Assembly: GCA_003217735.2 (NCBI GenBank) | Contig: CP031592.1 | Span: 1 to 64,000, forward strand | Length of the DNA stretch: 64,000 bases | Origin: Marinibacterium anthonyi | GTDB taxonomy: Bacteria; Pseudomonadota; Alphaproteobacteria; Rhodobacterales; Rhodobacteraceae | Reading direction: 5' to 3' | Shown: one piece after another, positions 8,880 through 17,891 of the stretch | Numbering within the stretch: position 1 is the first letter of the stretch | Layout: every line of letters starts with the position of its first letter | The notes under the pieces: model-generated | The model's input: only the letters and a program-made list of their open reading frames with translations | What the model was told of the DNA's origin: nothing | Databases searched by the model: none | Position numbers and translations under genes: made by a program

Positions 8880-8910
8880 AAGGGGCGGTTCGCGAGAGCC
8901 GCCCCTTCTT
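8880..8910 (+). terminator. Rho-independent-type terminator between convergent genes
   Basis: AAGGGGCGG (8880-8888) pairs with CCGCCCCTT (8899-8907) across a 10-bp loop and is followed by TTCTTC. The sequence after it is a variant copy of the recurrent intergenic element (8906-8930). It sits between rfbA and the convergent export lipoprotein gene. Confidence 0.7.
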
Positions 8911-8983
8911 CATCTTGGTCCAAATACCTCCGGGGGAGTCCTCTGGAGGAGGACGGGGGCAGCGCCCCGTTACCCGGTTCAGC

Positions 8984-10099
8984 TCAGAGCGAGTTCGCGG
9001 CGTTGAAGACCCCGAAGAACTGGCCGAAGATCTGCGAGATGGTCAGGACATCATTGATCGGCGATTCGGTGGCTACGATCACGTCGCCGGAATTCACCTC
9101 GAAGTTGCGCGCTGAGAACAGGCCGTCGAACGTGGTCAGATCGACCGAGAAGACCACCCGCGTGTTGCGCGGCCCCCGCACGCCCGGACCCACGGCCGAG
9201 CCGGGATATTCGCGCAGGATCAGCAGGCCCTTGGGGTCGGCGGTGCGCTCGTTCACGCCGCCCATGATCGACACGGCGTCCATCGCGGACACGTCGTCCT
9301 TGGTGAAACTGTGCAGCGCCTCGGTGCCGGTGGCGCCGAAGGACAGGAAATAGCGCTTGTCCTCCTCGACGAAGACCTTGTCGCCGCCGCGCAGCAGCGT
9401 GTCGTAGCCGGGATTGTTCAGCAGCCGTTCCACCGAGGTGCCATAGATCGAATTGCCCCGCATCAGGCGGATCTGCGGATTGTCGAGCGCGTTCGAGACT
9501 CCGCCACCGGCGGAGATCAGGCTGAGGACCGAATAATTGCGGTCGGGCATCGGGTAGGTGCCGGGGGCGGAGACGCCCCCGATCAGCTCGACCGAATTCT
9601 CGCGCCCCTCGCTCATCCCCAGCTGGACCTGGGCCGAAGGCACGATGGCCTCGAGCTGCGACTGTATCTCGCGTCGGGCGAGATCCGGGGTCAGCCCGAC
9701 CACGCTGACATCGCCGATATAGGGCACGAAGATCGTGCCGTCGGGGGCCACGCGGACCCCTTCCAGCGGAACCGCGCGCTGTTCCTCGGTGGTCAGCAGC
9801 GAATTTTCCGAGCTGTCCCAGATGGTCACGGTCAACTTGTCGCCGGACTGGATGATCTGGCTCTTGGCGCCGGTGGTCTTGCCGATCCAGCCCAGCCGCT
9901 CGGTCTTGCCGGTCTCGGGCCATTGCGAGACGGTGGGCAGGAAGGCCCGGGTCACGGAGTAAAGGGCAAAATCGGTGCTGTTCACCGCGGCCTGGTTCAA
10001 AAGCTCGTTGCTGGCGGGCCCGCTGGCAGGCAGGCGGCCGCACGCGGCAAGGCCAAGGCAGATGAATGCGACCAGGCAAAGTCGGATCGATTGGATCAT
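8984..10099 (-). CDS. Polysaccharide export outer-membrane lipoprotein (Wza/KpsD type)
   Basis: The 371-residue protein begins with a lipoprotein signal peptide ending in LGLAAC, Cys20 being the lipidation site. The poly_export domain follows (about residues 80-165: SGDKLTVTIWDSSEN, APDGTIFVPYIGDVSVVGLT), then SLBB-like repeats (VELIGGVSAPGTYPMPDRN; RGGDKVFVEED; FEVNSGDVIVATESP). Such proteins form the outer-membrane pore for capsular or exopolysaccharide. It is the only such pore gene here and probably partners with the KpsE/KpsM/KpsT proteins encoded 36 kb away. It is divergent from an epimerase gene across 66 bp. Confidence 0.9.
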   Translation of the reverse strand: MIQSIRLCLVAFICLGLAACGRLPASGPASNELLNQAAVNSTDFALYSVTRAFLPTVSQWPETGKTERLGWIGKTTGAKSQIIQSGDKLTVTIWDSSENSLLTTEEQRAVPLEGVRVAPDGTIFVPYIGDVSVVGLTPDLARREIQSQLEAIVPSAQVQLGMSEGRENSVELIGGVSAPGTYPMPDRNYSVLSLISAGGGVSNALDNPQIRLMRGNSIYGTSVERLLNNPGYDTLLRGGDKVFVEEDKRYFLSFGATGTEALHSFTKDDVSAMDAVSIMGGVNERTADPKGLLILREYPGSAVGPGVRGPRNTRVVFSVDLTTFDGLFSARNFEVNSGDVIVATESPINDVLTISQIFGQFFGVFNAANSL

Positions 10100-10165
10100 G
10101 GAAGCGGTGGCCTGTTTTCCGTGCTAGATGCGGGTCGTTAATGGCTGGGCACGGGAGAGTGGTCA

Positions 10166-11092
10166 ATGATCCTGCCGCAAAATCCGCAGATTCCTGCTGT
10201 GATCGTCCTGGGGGCAACAGGTCGGCTGGGCGGAATCCTGCGCCGGCACTGGGCCGGCGCCCGCGATCCGGGCACGCTCTGGCTGGCCCGGGAGCCGGGC
10301 CGGGCGCCGGGATCGGGGTTGGTGGCCTGCGACCCGCTGGGCGATCCGCAGGGGCTGGCACGGCGCGCGCAGGGGGCCGGGGCGGTGCTCTGCCTGGCCG
10401 GGATCACCCCGGCGGCGGCGGCGCGGGGGGCGGCCTTCGAAGATGACGCGCGGCTGGCGCTGGCCGCGATGGCGGCGGCCGAAACCGCTGGGGCGCATAC
10501 GTTTTTGTGTTCCTCCGCTGCGGTCTACGGCCGCGCCGAAGGTCTGCTGGATGAAACCGCCGCGCCCACGCCGGTGGCACCCTATGGCCGGTCCAAGGCG
10601 GCGATGGAGGCGGCGGCGCTGGCGCGGGCGGCGCAGACGGGGCAGGGGGTGACGATCCTGCGCATCGGCAACGTGGCCGGGGCCGACGCGATCCTGGGCG
10701 GCTGGCGCGAGGGCTTTGCGCTGGATGCCTACCCCGACGGCACCACGCCGGCGCGCAGCTACATCGGCCCGGCAACGCTGGCCCAGGTGCTGGCCGCGCT
10801 GATGGGCCAGCGCGACCTGCCGCAGCTGCTCAATATTGCGGCACCGGGCGTGGTGGAGATGGGCGCGCTGCTGGACGCCGCCGGCTTGCCCTGGACGCCC
10901 CGCCCCGCCCCCGACACGACCATCGCCCGGGTGGAACTGTCCACCCGAAGGCTGGAAGCGCTGGTGCCCGTGGCGCCCGCCACGGTGGAGGGGCTGGTGG
11001 CCGAGTGGCGGGCGGACAGAAGAATGACCTCTACCCGGCGGACTGTCGGAGAGACGCATCGGGTTGATCCCGCTGAAGATCACAGCCAATAG
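10166..11092 (+). CDS. NAD-dependent epimerase/dehydratase family protein
   Basis: This 308-residue extended short-chain dehydrogenase has VIVLGATGRLGGILRRHW (nucleotide-binding Gly motif), FLCSSAAVYGRAEG near residue 113 and the catalytic-type YGRSKAAMEAAALAR near 140. The substrate is probably a nucleotide sugar but cannot be named. The last 25 or so residues (after VAEWRADRR) do not look like the family and coincide with the point where the DNA becomes more AT-rich, so the 3' end may have been altered when the neighbouring block was inserted. Confidence 0.72.
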   Translation: MILPQNPQIPAVIVLGATGRLGGILRRHWAGARDPGTLWLAREPGRAPGSGLVACDPLGDPQGLARRAQGAGAVLCLAGITPAAAARGAAFEDDARLALAAMAAAETAGAHTFLCSSAAVYGRAEGLLDETAAPTPVAPYGRSKAAMEAAALARAAQTGQGVTILRIGNVAGADAILGGWREGFALDAYPDGTTPARSYIGPATLAQVLAALMGQRDLPQLLNIAAPGVVEMGALLDAAGLPWTPRPAPDTTIARVELSTRRLEALVPVAPATVEGLVAEWRADRRMTSTRRTVGETHRVDPAEDHSQ

Positions 11093-11109
11093 ACAGCTGC
11101 CATCGGCCA

Positions 11110-11126
11110 GCATAATGTCATTATGC
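11110..11126. promoter_or_regulatory. Perfect short palindrome, candidate operator
   Basis: GCATAATG-T-CATTATGC is an 8-bp perfect dyad in the AT-rich intergenic region upstream of the sulfotransferase starting at 11277. It has the form of a dimeric repressor site. No regulator is encoded nearby, and the function is inferred. Confidence 0.35.
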
Positions 11127-11276
11127 AATATTGTACTGTTTTCGGAGGATGTATCGGAATTGTTGCAGCTGGTGCGATGACCATCTATTGCCTGATCTTG
11201 GACGACCCATTCTTAAAGAGCGACAGGCAGAGCCTGGCGCGGCGGGCACATTACAAATGGTGAGAAGAAAAAGATC

Positions 11277-12245
11277 GTGAAAATAGTACTCCACATCGGA
11301 ACCAATAAGACTGGGACATCGAGCCTTCAGGCGTTTCTTGCGCTCAACCGGGACAACCTGGCTCGAGAAGGTTGGGTCTATCCCGAAGCGGGGCGCGACG
11401 GAGTCGCACATCACGGCTTGGCCAGCGCGGCCGCTCACGGCATGAACGACCTGCGGCAAATGGTCGATGACATCATGGCCGAGGCGCAGGGCCACGAAGG
11501 TGTGATCTTGTCGTCGGAGGCATTGCACGATTCCCCTCATGTGGGTCGCCTAGCGGAAGCTTTTTCCGGTCACGAAGTACGGATCATCGTATTTCTTCGG
11601 GATTATCTGGATTACCTGTCGAGCTGGTATCGCGAGGATGTGCAGTCCAGCGGCATCTGCTGCGATTTTGAGAACTATGCGATTCTCAAGCGCAAGACTT
11701 ATGTCCCGATCCTGCGTCGTTGGGCACAGCACTTCGACCACGATGCGCTTTATCTGCGCGACTACAATCGCGACAAGCTGCTGAACAGGTCTAGCATTGA
11801 CGAGGTCCTACGCGGCATTCTCGGATTAGACAGTATCGAGGGCTGGAAAACCGTGGGCTATGAAAATAACCCAAGCGTGTCCGGGAATCTGCTGTTCCTG
11901 AAACGGGTCATCAACAACTTTGTGTCGCGAGAAGAGGCGCAGAGCTACGGGGCTGAGATTACCGACCTGGCCAAGCTCGATCCCGGCTTCCGCGGCCACA
12001 TGTACATCCGCCCGGAATTTGGGGACTACATCTTCCAGAACCAGTTCGCGGACGACATGCGTATGTTGAACAAAGAGTTCGGTTTCTCCCTCGCTGCCCG
12101 TGGGGGCGGACGCGACGGCGCAAGGCTTCCTGATCTTGAAAGGTTGAAAACCGACTATGACCTAATCATGGCGGAGTGTAGCGCCAAAAGCTTCCGCTTT
12201 GGCGTCACGCTGAGCAAGTTTTCTCCGGGTTTTTTGGGGCGGTGA
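11277..12245 (+). CDS. Sulfotransferase-like protein (ST2)
   Basis: The 322-residue protein opens with VLHIGTNKTGTSSLQAFLAL, a PAPS-binding P-loop-like motif, and has VRIIVFLRDYLDYLSSWYRE near residue 100-118, the 3'-phosphate site. Start codon is GTG. It is closely related to the convergent gene at 13167-14135 (both share a NNPSVSGNLLFLKRV-type stretch followed by an EEAQS or EESQS motif), so they are duplicates. The gene uses more AT-ending codons than its neighbours and stands at the start of an AT-richer block. Confidence 0.78.
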   Translation: MKIVLHIGTNKTGTSSLQAFLALNRDNLAREGWVYPEAGRDGVAHHGLASAAAHGMNDLRQMVDDIMAEAQGHEGVILSSEALHDSPHVGRLAEAFSGHEVRIIVFLRDYLDYLSSWYREDVQSSGICCDFENYAILKRKTYVPILRRWAQHFDHDALYLRDYNRDKLLNRSSIDEVLRGILGLDSIEGWKTVGYENNPSVSGNLLFLKRVINNFVSREEAQSYGAEITDLAKLDPGFRGHMYIRPEFGDYIFQNQFADDMRMLNKEFGFSLAARGGGRDGARLPDLERLKTDYDLIMAECSAKSFRFGVTLSKFSPGFLGR

Positions 12246-12258
12246 TCGCCCCAAAAAA
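12230..12258. terminator. Bidirectional rho-independent terminator
   Basis: TTTTTTGGGGCG (12230-12241) and CGCCCCAAAAAA (12247-12258) form a perfect 12-bp stem with a 5-nt loop containing part of the ST2 stop codon. The A/T runs give a U-tract on either strand, so it can end transcription of ST2 and of the convergent hydrolase gene. Confidence 0.88.
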
Positions 12259-12267
12259 CTGTACGCC

Positions 12268-13170
12268 CTAGCTGGCTTTTTCGATGTTGTATCCCGCAGC
12301 TTGCATTCGACGGATAGTCCGACGGGCTATTTTGCGGAGCTCATCTTTTTCATCCTGCCACTCTTTGGATTCAGAATCGCCTTGGGCCGCAAACAAAGCC
12401 CGTGCCAAGTCGAGTATCAGGTCTTTATCGATTTCAACTTCTTCGCTCATAGTTTTTCCTTCTTCGAGCTTCACTAGATTAAGTGCCGAGGATAAATATG
12501 TTTCAAGCGCTCCAGTCATCCTAAGGTGACGTGCAACACTGTGGTCCGCGCCCTGGATCACATGCATATCCGCTGTGGGGAATGCCTTCTTTAGATGCTC
12601 CATGTGCACAACGTCTTTGTCACATTCAGCCCCAAAAAAGATTTTGATCTTTATTTCTCGTCCAGAACTCGGCTGTGCAGTCGTAAGTGCGGGCGCGGTC
12701 CAGTCGGAAATGCCCTTGATCTCCTTTTTCCAGCGCTTCTCCTCTATGATATCCGGTTTCACGGTGGCTTGCGGAGCGAACGCAATCACAGCGGCTACAT
12801 TCTCAATATGAGGAGACAACAAGAGCGCTCCGGTTCCCCCCATTGAGTTTCCGATCAACACCACCTTGCGATAACGATTATGAATGTATCCATTCACTCG
12901 GTTCGCAATGACATCTATCAATCCATGGTTCCACCAGCGCCGCTTTTTGTCTGCGACGAAGAGACCCGGCGCTCTAAGATGCTCAAAGCTTTTTACGAAC
13001 TCTGGCTTATTTTCTTTTCTACCTGCACGACCAACACCACTAAATGAAATAAAGGCGTAATCCCCGGGCATACTATTTACCCATATGGCTAGGTCATCAC
13101 ATTCATGAATCAAATATGGTTCCTCAGATGCACACCTATCTAATTTATAGTCATGTGTAGCCTTTGTCAT
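12268..13170 (-). CDS. Alpha/beta-hydrolase-fold protein
   Basis: In this 300-residue protein VVLIGNSMGGTGALLLSPHI (about residues 103-122) contains the GxSxG nucleophile elbow, and VIQGADHSVARHL near 208 offers the catalytic His. The C-terminal 60 residues are charged and helical (EEVEIDKDLILDLARALFAAQ), unlike a standard hydrolase, and may be an interaction domain. It overlaps the sulfotransferase behind it by 4 bp (ATGA), so the two are co-translated. Substrate unknown; an esterase or deacetylase acting on the glycan is possible but speculative. Confidence 0.72.
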   Translation of the reverse strand: MTKATHDYKLDRCASEEPYLIHECDDLAIWVNSMPGDYAFISFSGVGRAGRKENKPEFVKSFEHLRAPGLFVADKKRRWWNHGLIDVIANRVNGYIHNRYRKVVLIGNSMGGTGALLLSPHIENVAAVIAFAPQATVKPDIIEEKRWKKEIKGISDWTAPALTTAQPSSGREIKIKIFFGAECDKDVVHMEHLKKAFPTADMHVIQGADHSVARHLRMTGALETYLSSALNLVKLEEGKTMSEEVEIDKDLILDLARALFAAQGDSESKEWQDEKDELRKIARRTIRRMQAAGYNIEKAS

Positions 13171-14135
13171 GCGATGACCTCATGCATACGCTCCAAGTAT
13201 GATTCCAATTTAAATTTCTTTTCGCGCGATGCTTTCCTAATAAGCTTTAGATCTTCTGCCAGGCGGCTATAGTCTGGATATGCTGTCCCTTCGATCGGGG
13301 TTGTGCGCGGCTTCATCTTCAGGCTGAAGCGCTCGTTCAGTTGGGCGCGGTCCTCGCGGCACAGGAACTTGATCCGGTTTATGGTGTTCTGACCAACTGC
13401 GATCTTGCCTGAAAAGGTCGGGTCCAGCCCGGAAAGCCCGGCGACCTCATCGGCCACCGATTGCGATTCCTCTTTCGTCAAGAAACAGTTCAGGACTCTT
13501 TTCAAGAATAGCAGGTTGCCGGCGATTGAGGGGTTCGAGGCAACCGTCTGGCCTCCTAGGTTTCTGGCGAGACGGGGATCGAGAAGATGGCAGAAATCGG
13601 CAACGATATCGCCGTCCCTGAGCGCCGGCCGCTCGTAGAGCCGGACAATTACGTTTTCAATCCCATATGCCTGGACCCACCCGTCGATCATTCCTGACAG
13701 GGACAGCGTGTGGTGTTCGATGAACTCATCAAGCGACATCGCGGTGTTCCGCGACTGGATAGCCTGCTGGTACCACGACACGATGTGGGCCGCGTGCTCG
13801 CGGATATAGACAACGATTCGGGTTTCCCCTGCTGGGCAAAGGGACAGTACCCGGGACGGATCCTGTATCGTGTGAAAGTTTTCGCTGGACAATAGGCACA
13901 TTTCCGCGCCTGCACATTCTTCATGCAGTCGCGCCATCCAGTCATCGGGCATCCCGAGCCGGTCTGGCGCAACACCTTTTAAAGCTCTGGAGACATTGTG
14001 ATGTGCAGCGGTTTCGATGCCGGTTTCAGGGTAGGCGATACCATACCGGACCAGCGTTGTGCGGTTGTCGAAGAACACACGCTGCAAGCTGGATGTGCCT
14101 GTCTTATTGGTGCCTATATGAACAAGGTAGCGCAT
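13167..14135 (-). CDS. Sulfotransferase-like protein (ST3), paralogue of ST2
   Basis: The 322-residue protein starts YLVHIGTNKTGTSSLQRVFF (PAPS loop) and has RIVVYIREHAAHIVSWYQQA near residue 105-125. It has the same length as ST2 and matches it in several blocks, including SNPSIAGNLLFLKRVLNCF. The two paralogues point towards each other with the hydrolase gene between them. The intergenic region to the divergent gene at 14274 is 138 bp and shows no clear operator. Confidence 0.78.
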   Translation of the reverse strand: MRYLVHIGTNKTGTSSLQRVFFDNRTTLVRYGIAYPETGIETAAHHNVSRALKGVAPDRLGMPDDWMARLHEECAGAEMCLLSSENFHTIQDPSRVLSLCPAGETRIVVYIREHAAHIVSWYQQAIQSRNTAMSLDEFIEHHTLSLSGMIDGWVQAYGIENVIVRLYERPALRDGDIVADFCHLLDPRLARNLGGQTVASNPSIAGNLLFLKRVLNCFLTKEESQSVADEVAGLSGLDPTFSGKIAVGQNTINRIKFLCREDRAQLNERFSLKMKPRTTPIEGTAYPDYSRLAEDLKLIRKASREKKFKLESYLERMHEVIA

Positions 14136-14273
14136 GTTTCCGACCTACAGGGCGCCAATGCCGCAGTCTAGTAACGAAATGGGTTGCGGCGTGTTCGGGA
14201 CTTGCGTTCATCGGTCAGAACGCTAAGCAGATAGGCAAGTTTAAGGATGCCGACGAAGTAGGGACGTGCGGGC

Positions 14274-15317
14274 GTGGTAGGTACTGTGGACCTTTTGGAA
14301 CGTATCGAGGCGACGTTGGGTGAAATCGACTTACCTGAGTATTTTTCTCAGCTAGGCGCAGACACGCACTTTATTGTTCCGCCCGGCTTTCCGGAAGCGC
14401 TCCTTCCAAATCACCCACCGAGATTTTCGATTGGTCATGACCTGCGGGTCCTGCCCCCTAAAAGACGGTACATTGTGTTCGATGCAAACGGTGGTCAGCT
14501 GACCCGGTTCTTGCAGCGCCGCTTCCCTGACCGGGAGGTACACGACTTTCTGACCAGCGTAGTCGTGCATCGCGTCTGCCACAAGCAGGGCGTGAATAAT
14601 TATCTGAGTTGCGCCCCGGCTGATGAAAACGCGCGCCCCATCGTGGTGCTGTTCACCCCACGTTCGGGCGGAACCGTGTTGGCGCGACTCTTGAACACGA
14701 GCCAGGTTATACAACCTCCGATCGTGTTTCGGGAGCCGCTGGCCCTTTGTCTCTTGGCGGGCCACCCGTTTCAGCAGATCGTTCGGAACGCAGCCAATGC
14801 GATGCGCCGCCCCTTCAATGACGTTACCCTGCTAGTCAACACTCAGTTTTTGCGCATAGATTCTAATCTCGGGCCGATGGTTGGGCTGATGAACTGGGTT
14901 TTGGAAACTAACGCATTGGTCGTCTCGATTCGCCGATCACTGCACCATCAGTCCGCTTCCCTCAGTGCCGCGCTGTCCACCGACATCTGGGAGTACTGGG
15001 GAGATGCTCCTGTCGTGTCACAAGATTTCAACCTTGGCCTGGAAGGGACCCGTCAGCAGATTCTTGAGCACATGCAATTCTTCGAGATGATCGAAGACCT
15101 ACTGCCGCCGGACAATCTGCTTCGTGTTCAATACGCCGCGCTGCTGCAGACGCCGCGGCGTATTGTCGAAGAGGTTGCCACACGGACCGGCAGACCAATG
15201 AGGTTCGATATCAGTGCGGCGGTGGAGCAACTGCCAACACGCTTGCGGACCGGGTTGCAGATCGGGGATGTTTCTCCTTGCAATCTCACCAATGAAAAAG
15301 AGTTGGAGGAAAGCTGA
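14274..15317 (+). CDS. Sulfotransferase-like protein (ST4)
   Basis: In this 347-residue protein the PAPS-type loop is internal: VVLFTPRSGGTVLARLLNTS near residue 123-142, as in Stf0/sulfotransfer_3-like proteins, followed by IVFREPLALCLLAG. NALVVSIRRSLHHQSASLSA near 212-232 could be the 3'-phosphate site. About 120 residues precede the loop, which is longer than usual and of unknown role. GTG at 14274 was kept as start; GTG at 14286 is equally possible and neither has a good ribosome-binding site. Confidence 0.62.
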   Translation: MVGTVDLLERIEATLGEIDLPEYFSQLGADTHFIVPPGFPEALLPNHPPRFSIGHDLRVLPPKRRYIVFDANGGQLTRFLQRRFPDREVHDFLTSVVVHRVCHKQGVNNYLSCAPADENARPIVVLFTPRSGGTVLARLLNTSQVIQPPIVFREPLALCLLAGHPFQQIVRNAANAMRRPFNDVTLLVNTQFLRIDSNLGPMVGLMNWVLETNALVVSIRRSLHHQSASLSAALSTDIWEYWGDAPVVSQDFNLGLEGTRQQILEHMQFFEMIEDLLPPDNLLRVQYAALLQTPRRIVEEVATRTGRPMRFDISAAVEQLPTRLRTGLQIGDVSPCNLTNEKELEES

Positions 15318-15318
15318 A

Positions 15319-15927
15319 TTGGCACCCCCGCAACAGCCTGAAAACGAAGTCATAGATGGATGGACTCTCATCGTCGGTGACAGGCAGGAATTCGGCTTGA
15401 CGCTTTACTGTGCCTTGCTGGGACGTTTGCCAGAGCCTGCGGCAATCAAACATTTTAGTAGTATTCCCATTGACGTCGAAGCCCGCATCTCCGAGGTCCG
15501 AAAGGTTGTCAATTCTGATGAGTACCAGGTACGTCCACGGGACTGCCGTATCGAGGAAGGCGCTGCGCCTCCGGATCTACTGGATCCAAACATCAGAATT
15601 GCGAATTTCATGTCTTACATTCTGCCGCAACTTCACAAAGTGATCCTGAGGCAACACAGTCTAATTGGGATAAAATCCAACGAAATCGGAGATCTTATCC
15701 GGGAGATACTTGTCGAGATCTCTACTACGGAATTGGTCCGTCCCGCGCCAGTATCGGCCGGGCCGAGCAGTGTCGACAACGAACGGCTCGATGCACTTGG
15801 CCGGGAGCTTGAGGCATTTAAGACCTATGTGCAATGGGAACTTCCGAAACAGATCTTCCGACAGGTCAATCACACGATCATGACCAACAATGCGGAATTC
15901 GAACGACAGATGAAGGCGCGCTCATGA
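15319..15927 (+). CDS. DUF4214-like domain protein
   Basis: TTG at 15319 is favoured because GGAGGA lies 8 bp before it and it follows the previous stop directly; ATG at 15292 would overlap that gene. The 202-residue product has FGLTLYCALLGRLPEPAAI then EVRKVVNSDEYQ, the pattern of DUF4214 units (YrxLLGRxPDPxGLxxY...SxEF) seen in bacterial surface and glycosylation proteins. The C-terminal half is helical (ERLDALGRELEAFKTYVQWE). Function unknown. It lies in one operon with ST4 and the glycosyltransferase at 15950. Confidence 0.55.
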   Translation: MAPPQQPENEVIDGWTLIVGDRQEFGLTLYCALLGRLPEPAAIKHFSSIPIDVEARISEVRKVVNSDEYQVRPRDCRIEEGAAPPDLLDPNIRIANFMSYILPQLHKVILRQHSLIGIKSNEIGDLIREILVEISTTELVRPAPVSAGPSSVDNERLDALGRELEAFKTYVQWELPKQIFRQVNHTIMTNNAEFERQMKARS

Positions 15928-15949
15928 CGGCGAAGGAGATTTTCTGATC

Positions 15950-17167
15950 ATGAAGCCCGCCCTTAACATCATCACTCCTCTGCCACCGAAGAAATCGGGC
16001 ATCGCTAATTACGCGTTGAAGGTGTCGAGTGCATTGACGAGTAACTACGACGTCACCTTCGTCATCGACCAGGATGATTACGATATTGGCGACGCAGACC
16101 TAGAAGTAATTCAGCTTTCAGACTTTGTACAGGATGCTGCCCGCACGCAGAACTTGAGTCTGCTCCACATGGGAAACAACCCAGACCACCGGCATGTGTA
16201 CCGAGCGTCGGAATACGTGTCGGGCCTAATTGTACAACATGATCTGGTGCTACACCACTTCGTGGAGGCCGTTACACTCGCCGAAGGTAAGTTCGACGAG
16301 TATTCCCGCATTCTGGAACTGGAATACGGAGAGGCGGGCCGATCGCTTGCCGCCGGGAGGCAGGCGGGGTTGTTCGATGATTCCGCAAAGTTTCTCTTCC
16401 CCGCCGTCGCGCATTTCGTCCGTCGGGGACGGGGTGCCATCGTTCACTCGGAATGGGCAGCAAACAGGTTGCGCCCGATCATGGCCCAGAATCTTTTCCA
16501 TATTCCGCATTTCGTCGAGGATGATATCCTGGCTCGGTCCGCCAATGAGATGAGATCTAGTCCGGTAGGACAGGAAATTTACAAGCGTCTAGGCATTCCG
16601 GAGGACCGTTTCGTGGTCGGGTCTTTGGGATTTGCGACCGATCCGAAATGTATCCGGGAACTGATGATCGCTATTTCTAGAGTTCGCGGCCAGATGCCGA
16701 ACCTGCACTTGGTCATCGGCGGAGAAATGCACATTTCTAATCTGGGTCCGGACCTGCAATCGCTGATTGATGACGGTCTGGTCACGGTGACTGGGTATCT
16801 CAACCGTACCGACTTGGAATATCTTTGTGCCCGACTGGACTTGCTGTTCAACATGCGTTTCCCGATTGCCGGGGAATCCTCTGGAATCCTCAGCATGGCA
16901 ATGGGATTCGGCACACCTTGCGCAGTTTTTGAGTTCGGCCCGATGGCGGAAGTCGAGGCAAACGAGGCGATCAAGATGCCTTTTTTCGGTACCGGAGAAG
17001 TGCTTGTGGAAAGCCTCGAGAAAGTGCTGCACAGAGTCCGGGGGCTTCCACCCGAGAAACTTTTGGAGATCGGGAGAAACGGCAAGCGCAGGGTCATGAT
17101 GCGAAACTCCATTAGCGTGGTTGCCGAGGGTTATTCGGCTGCAATAAAAACAATCCTGTCGAACTGA
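15950..17167 (+). CDS. GT4-type glycosyltransferase
   Basis: The 405-residue GT-B fold transferase begins LNIITPLPPKKSGIANYALK, the usual acceptor-domain opening. It has AIVHSEWAANRLRP near residue 163, then VVGSLGFATDPKCIRELMIA (donor domain) and FNMRFPIAGESSGILSMAMG near 303-322, whose E-S-S-G-I-L pattern corresponds to the EX7E donor-sugar site of GT4 enzymes. AAGGAGA precedes the ATG. Probable role: adding a hexose during assembly of the polysaccharide made by this block. Confidence 0.82.
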   Translation: MKPALNIITPLPPKKSGIANYALKVSSALTSNYDVTFVIDQDDYDIGDADLEVIQLSDFVQDAARTQNLSLLHMGNNPDHRHVYRASEYVSGLIVQHDLVLHHFVEAVTLAEGKFDEYSRILELEYGEAGRSLAAGRQAGLFDDSAKFLFPAVAHFVRRGRGAIVHSEWAANRLRPIMAQNLFHIPHFVEDDILARSANEMRSSPVGQEIYKRLGIPEDRFVVGSLGFATDPKCIRELMIAISRVRGQMPNLHLVIGGEMHISNLGPDLQSLIDDGLVTVTGYLNRTDLEYLCARLDLLFNMRFPIAGESSGILSMAMGFGTPCAVFEFGPMAEVEANEAIKMPFFGTGEVLVESLEKVLHRVRGLPPEKLLEIGRNGKRRVMMRNSISVVAEGYSAAIKTILSN

Positions 17168-17276
17168 AGCTTCGGCTTGTTGTAGGGCATTGCCCCTGAA
17201 AGGGGCGGGAGCCCATGAAAGCATTGCTATTCACGAAGATCTGCTGAAAGTCCGCCGCCCACGCCATGAACCTTGC

Positions 17277-17891
17277 ATGACACCTGCCAAGCGCCTGCTC
17301 GATCTGTTCTTCGCCGTCCTGCTTGTCGTGCTTCTGGGCCCGATCATGCTGGGGCTGCTGATCTGGCTCTGGATCAGGCAGGGCTGGCCGATCTTCTATG
17401 TTGCCGAGCGGATGAAGACCCCGGACCAGCCCTTCATGCTGTGGAAACTGCGCACCATGACCGTGGTTGAGGAGGATGCCGGGGTCTCGGGCGGGGACAA
17501 GGCGGCCCGGGTCACCCCCGAAGGCGCCTTCCTGCGGGCCAGGCGGCTGGATGAGGTCCCGCAGCTGTGGAACATCATCCGGGGCGATCTAAGCTTCGTG
17601 GGTCCGCGCCCACCCTTGCGTGAATATGTCGAACGCTTTCCCGAGATCTACGGTCGGGTGCTGAAGTCGCGCCCCGGGGTCACGGGGCTGGCGACCATTG
17701 TCTATCACAAGCACGAAACCGCCCTGCTGGAACGCTGCGCCACGCCCGAGGAGACGGACGCCGTATACGTGCGCAACTGCGTGCCCCGCAAGGCGCGGCT
17801 GGACCTGATCTACCAGAAGAACCGCACGATTTGGACGGATTTCGACATCGTCTTCCAAACCATCGGCAACCTGATTCGGCGCGGGAAGTAG
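17277..17891 (+). CDS. Undecaprenyl-phosphate sugar-1-phosphate transferase
   Basis: This 204-residue protein is a short-form bacterial sugar transferase (PF02397). One N-terminal hydrophobic helix (LLDLFFAVLLVVLLGPIMLG) is followed by GWPIFYVAERMKTP, FMLWKLRTM, the conserved RRLDEVPQLWNIIRGDLSFV and GPRPPLREYVERF, then SRPGVTGLATI. These enzymes attach the first sugar-1-phosphate to undecaprenyl phosphate and so start glycan synthesis at the inner membrane. ATG at 17277 was chosen because the transmembrane helix begins there. The gene is GC-rich again, unlike the block just upstream. Confidence 0.9.
   Translation: MTPAKRLLDLFFAVLLVVLLGPIMLGLLIWLWIRQGWPIFYVAERMKTPDQPFMLWKLRTMTVVEEDAGVSGGDKAARVTPEGAFLRARRLDEVPQLWNIIRGDLSFVGPRPPLREYVERFPEIYGRVLKSRPGVTGLATIVYHKHETALLERCATPEETDAVYVRNCVPRKARLDLIYQKNRTIWTDFDIVFQTIGNLIRRGK

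Noticed and set aside
14136-14273. Possible small gene between ST3 and ST4
   Set aside because: The plus-strand frame over it begins inside ST3 and shows no conserved features.
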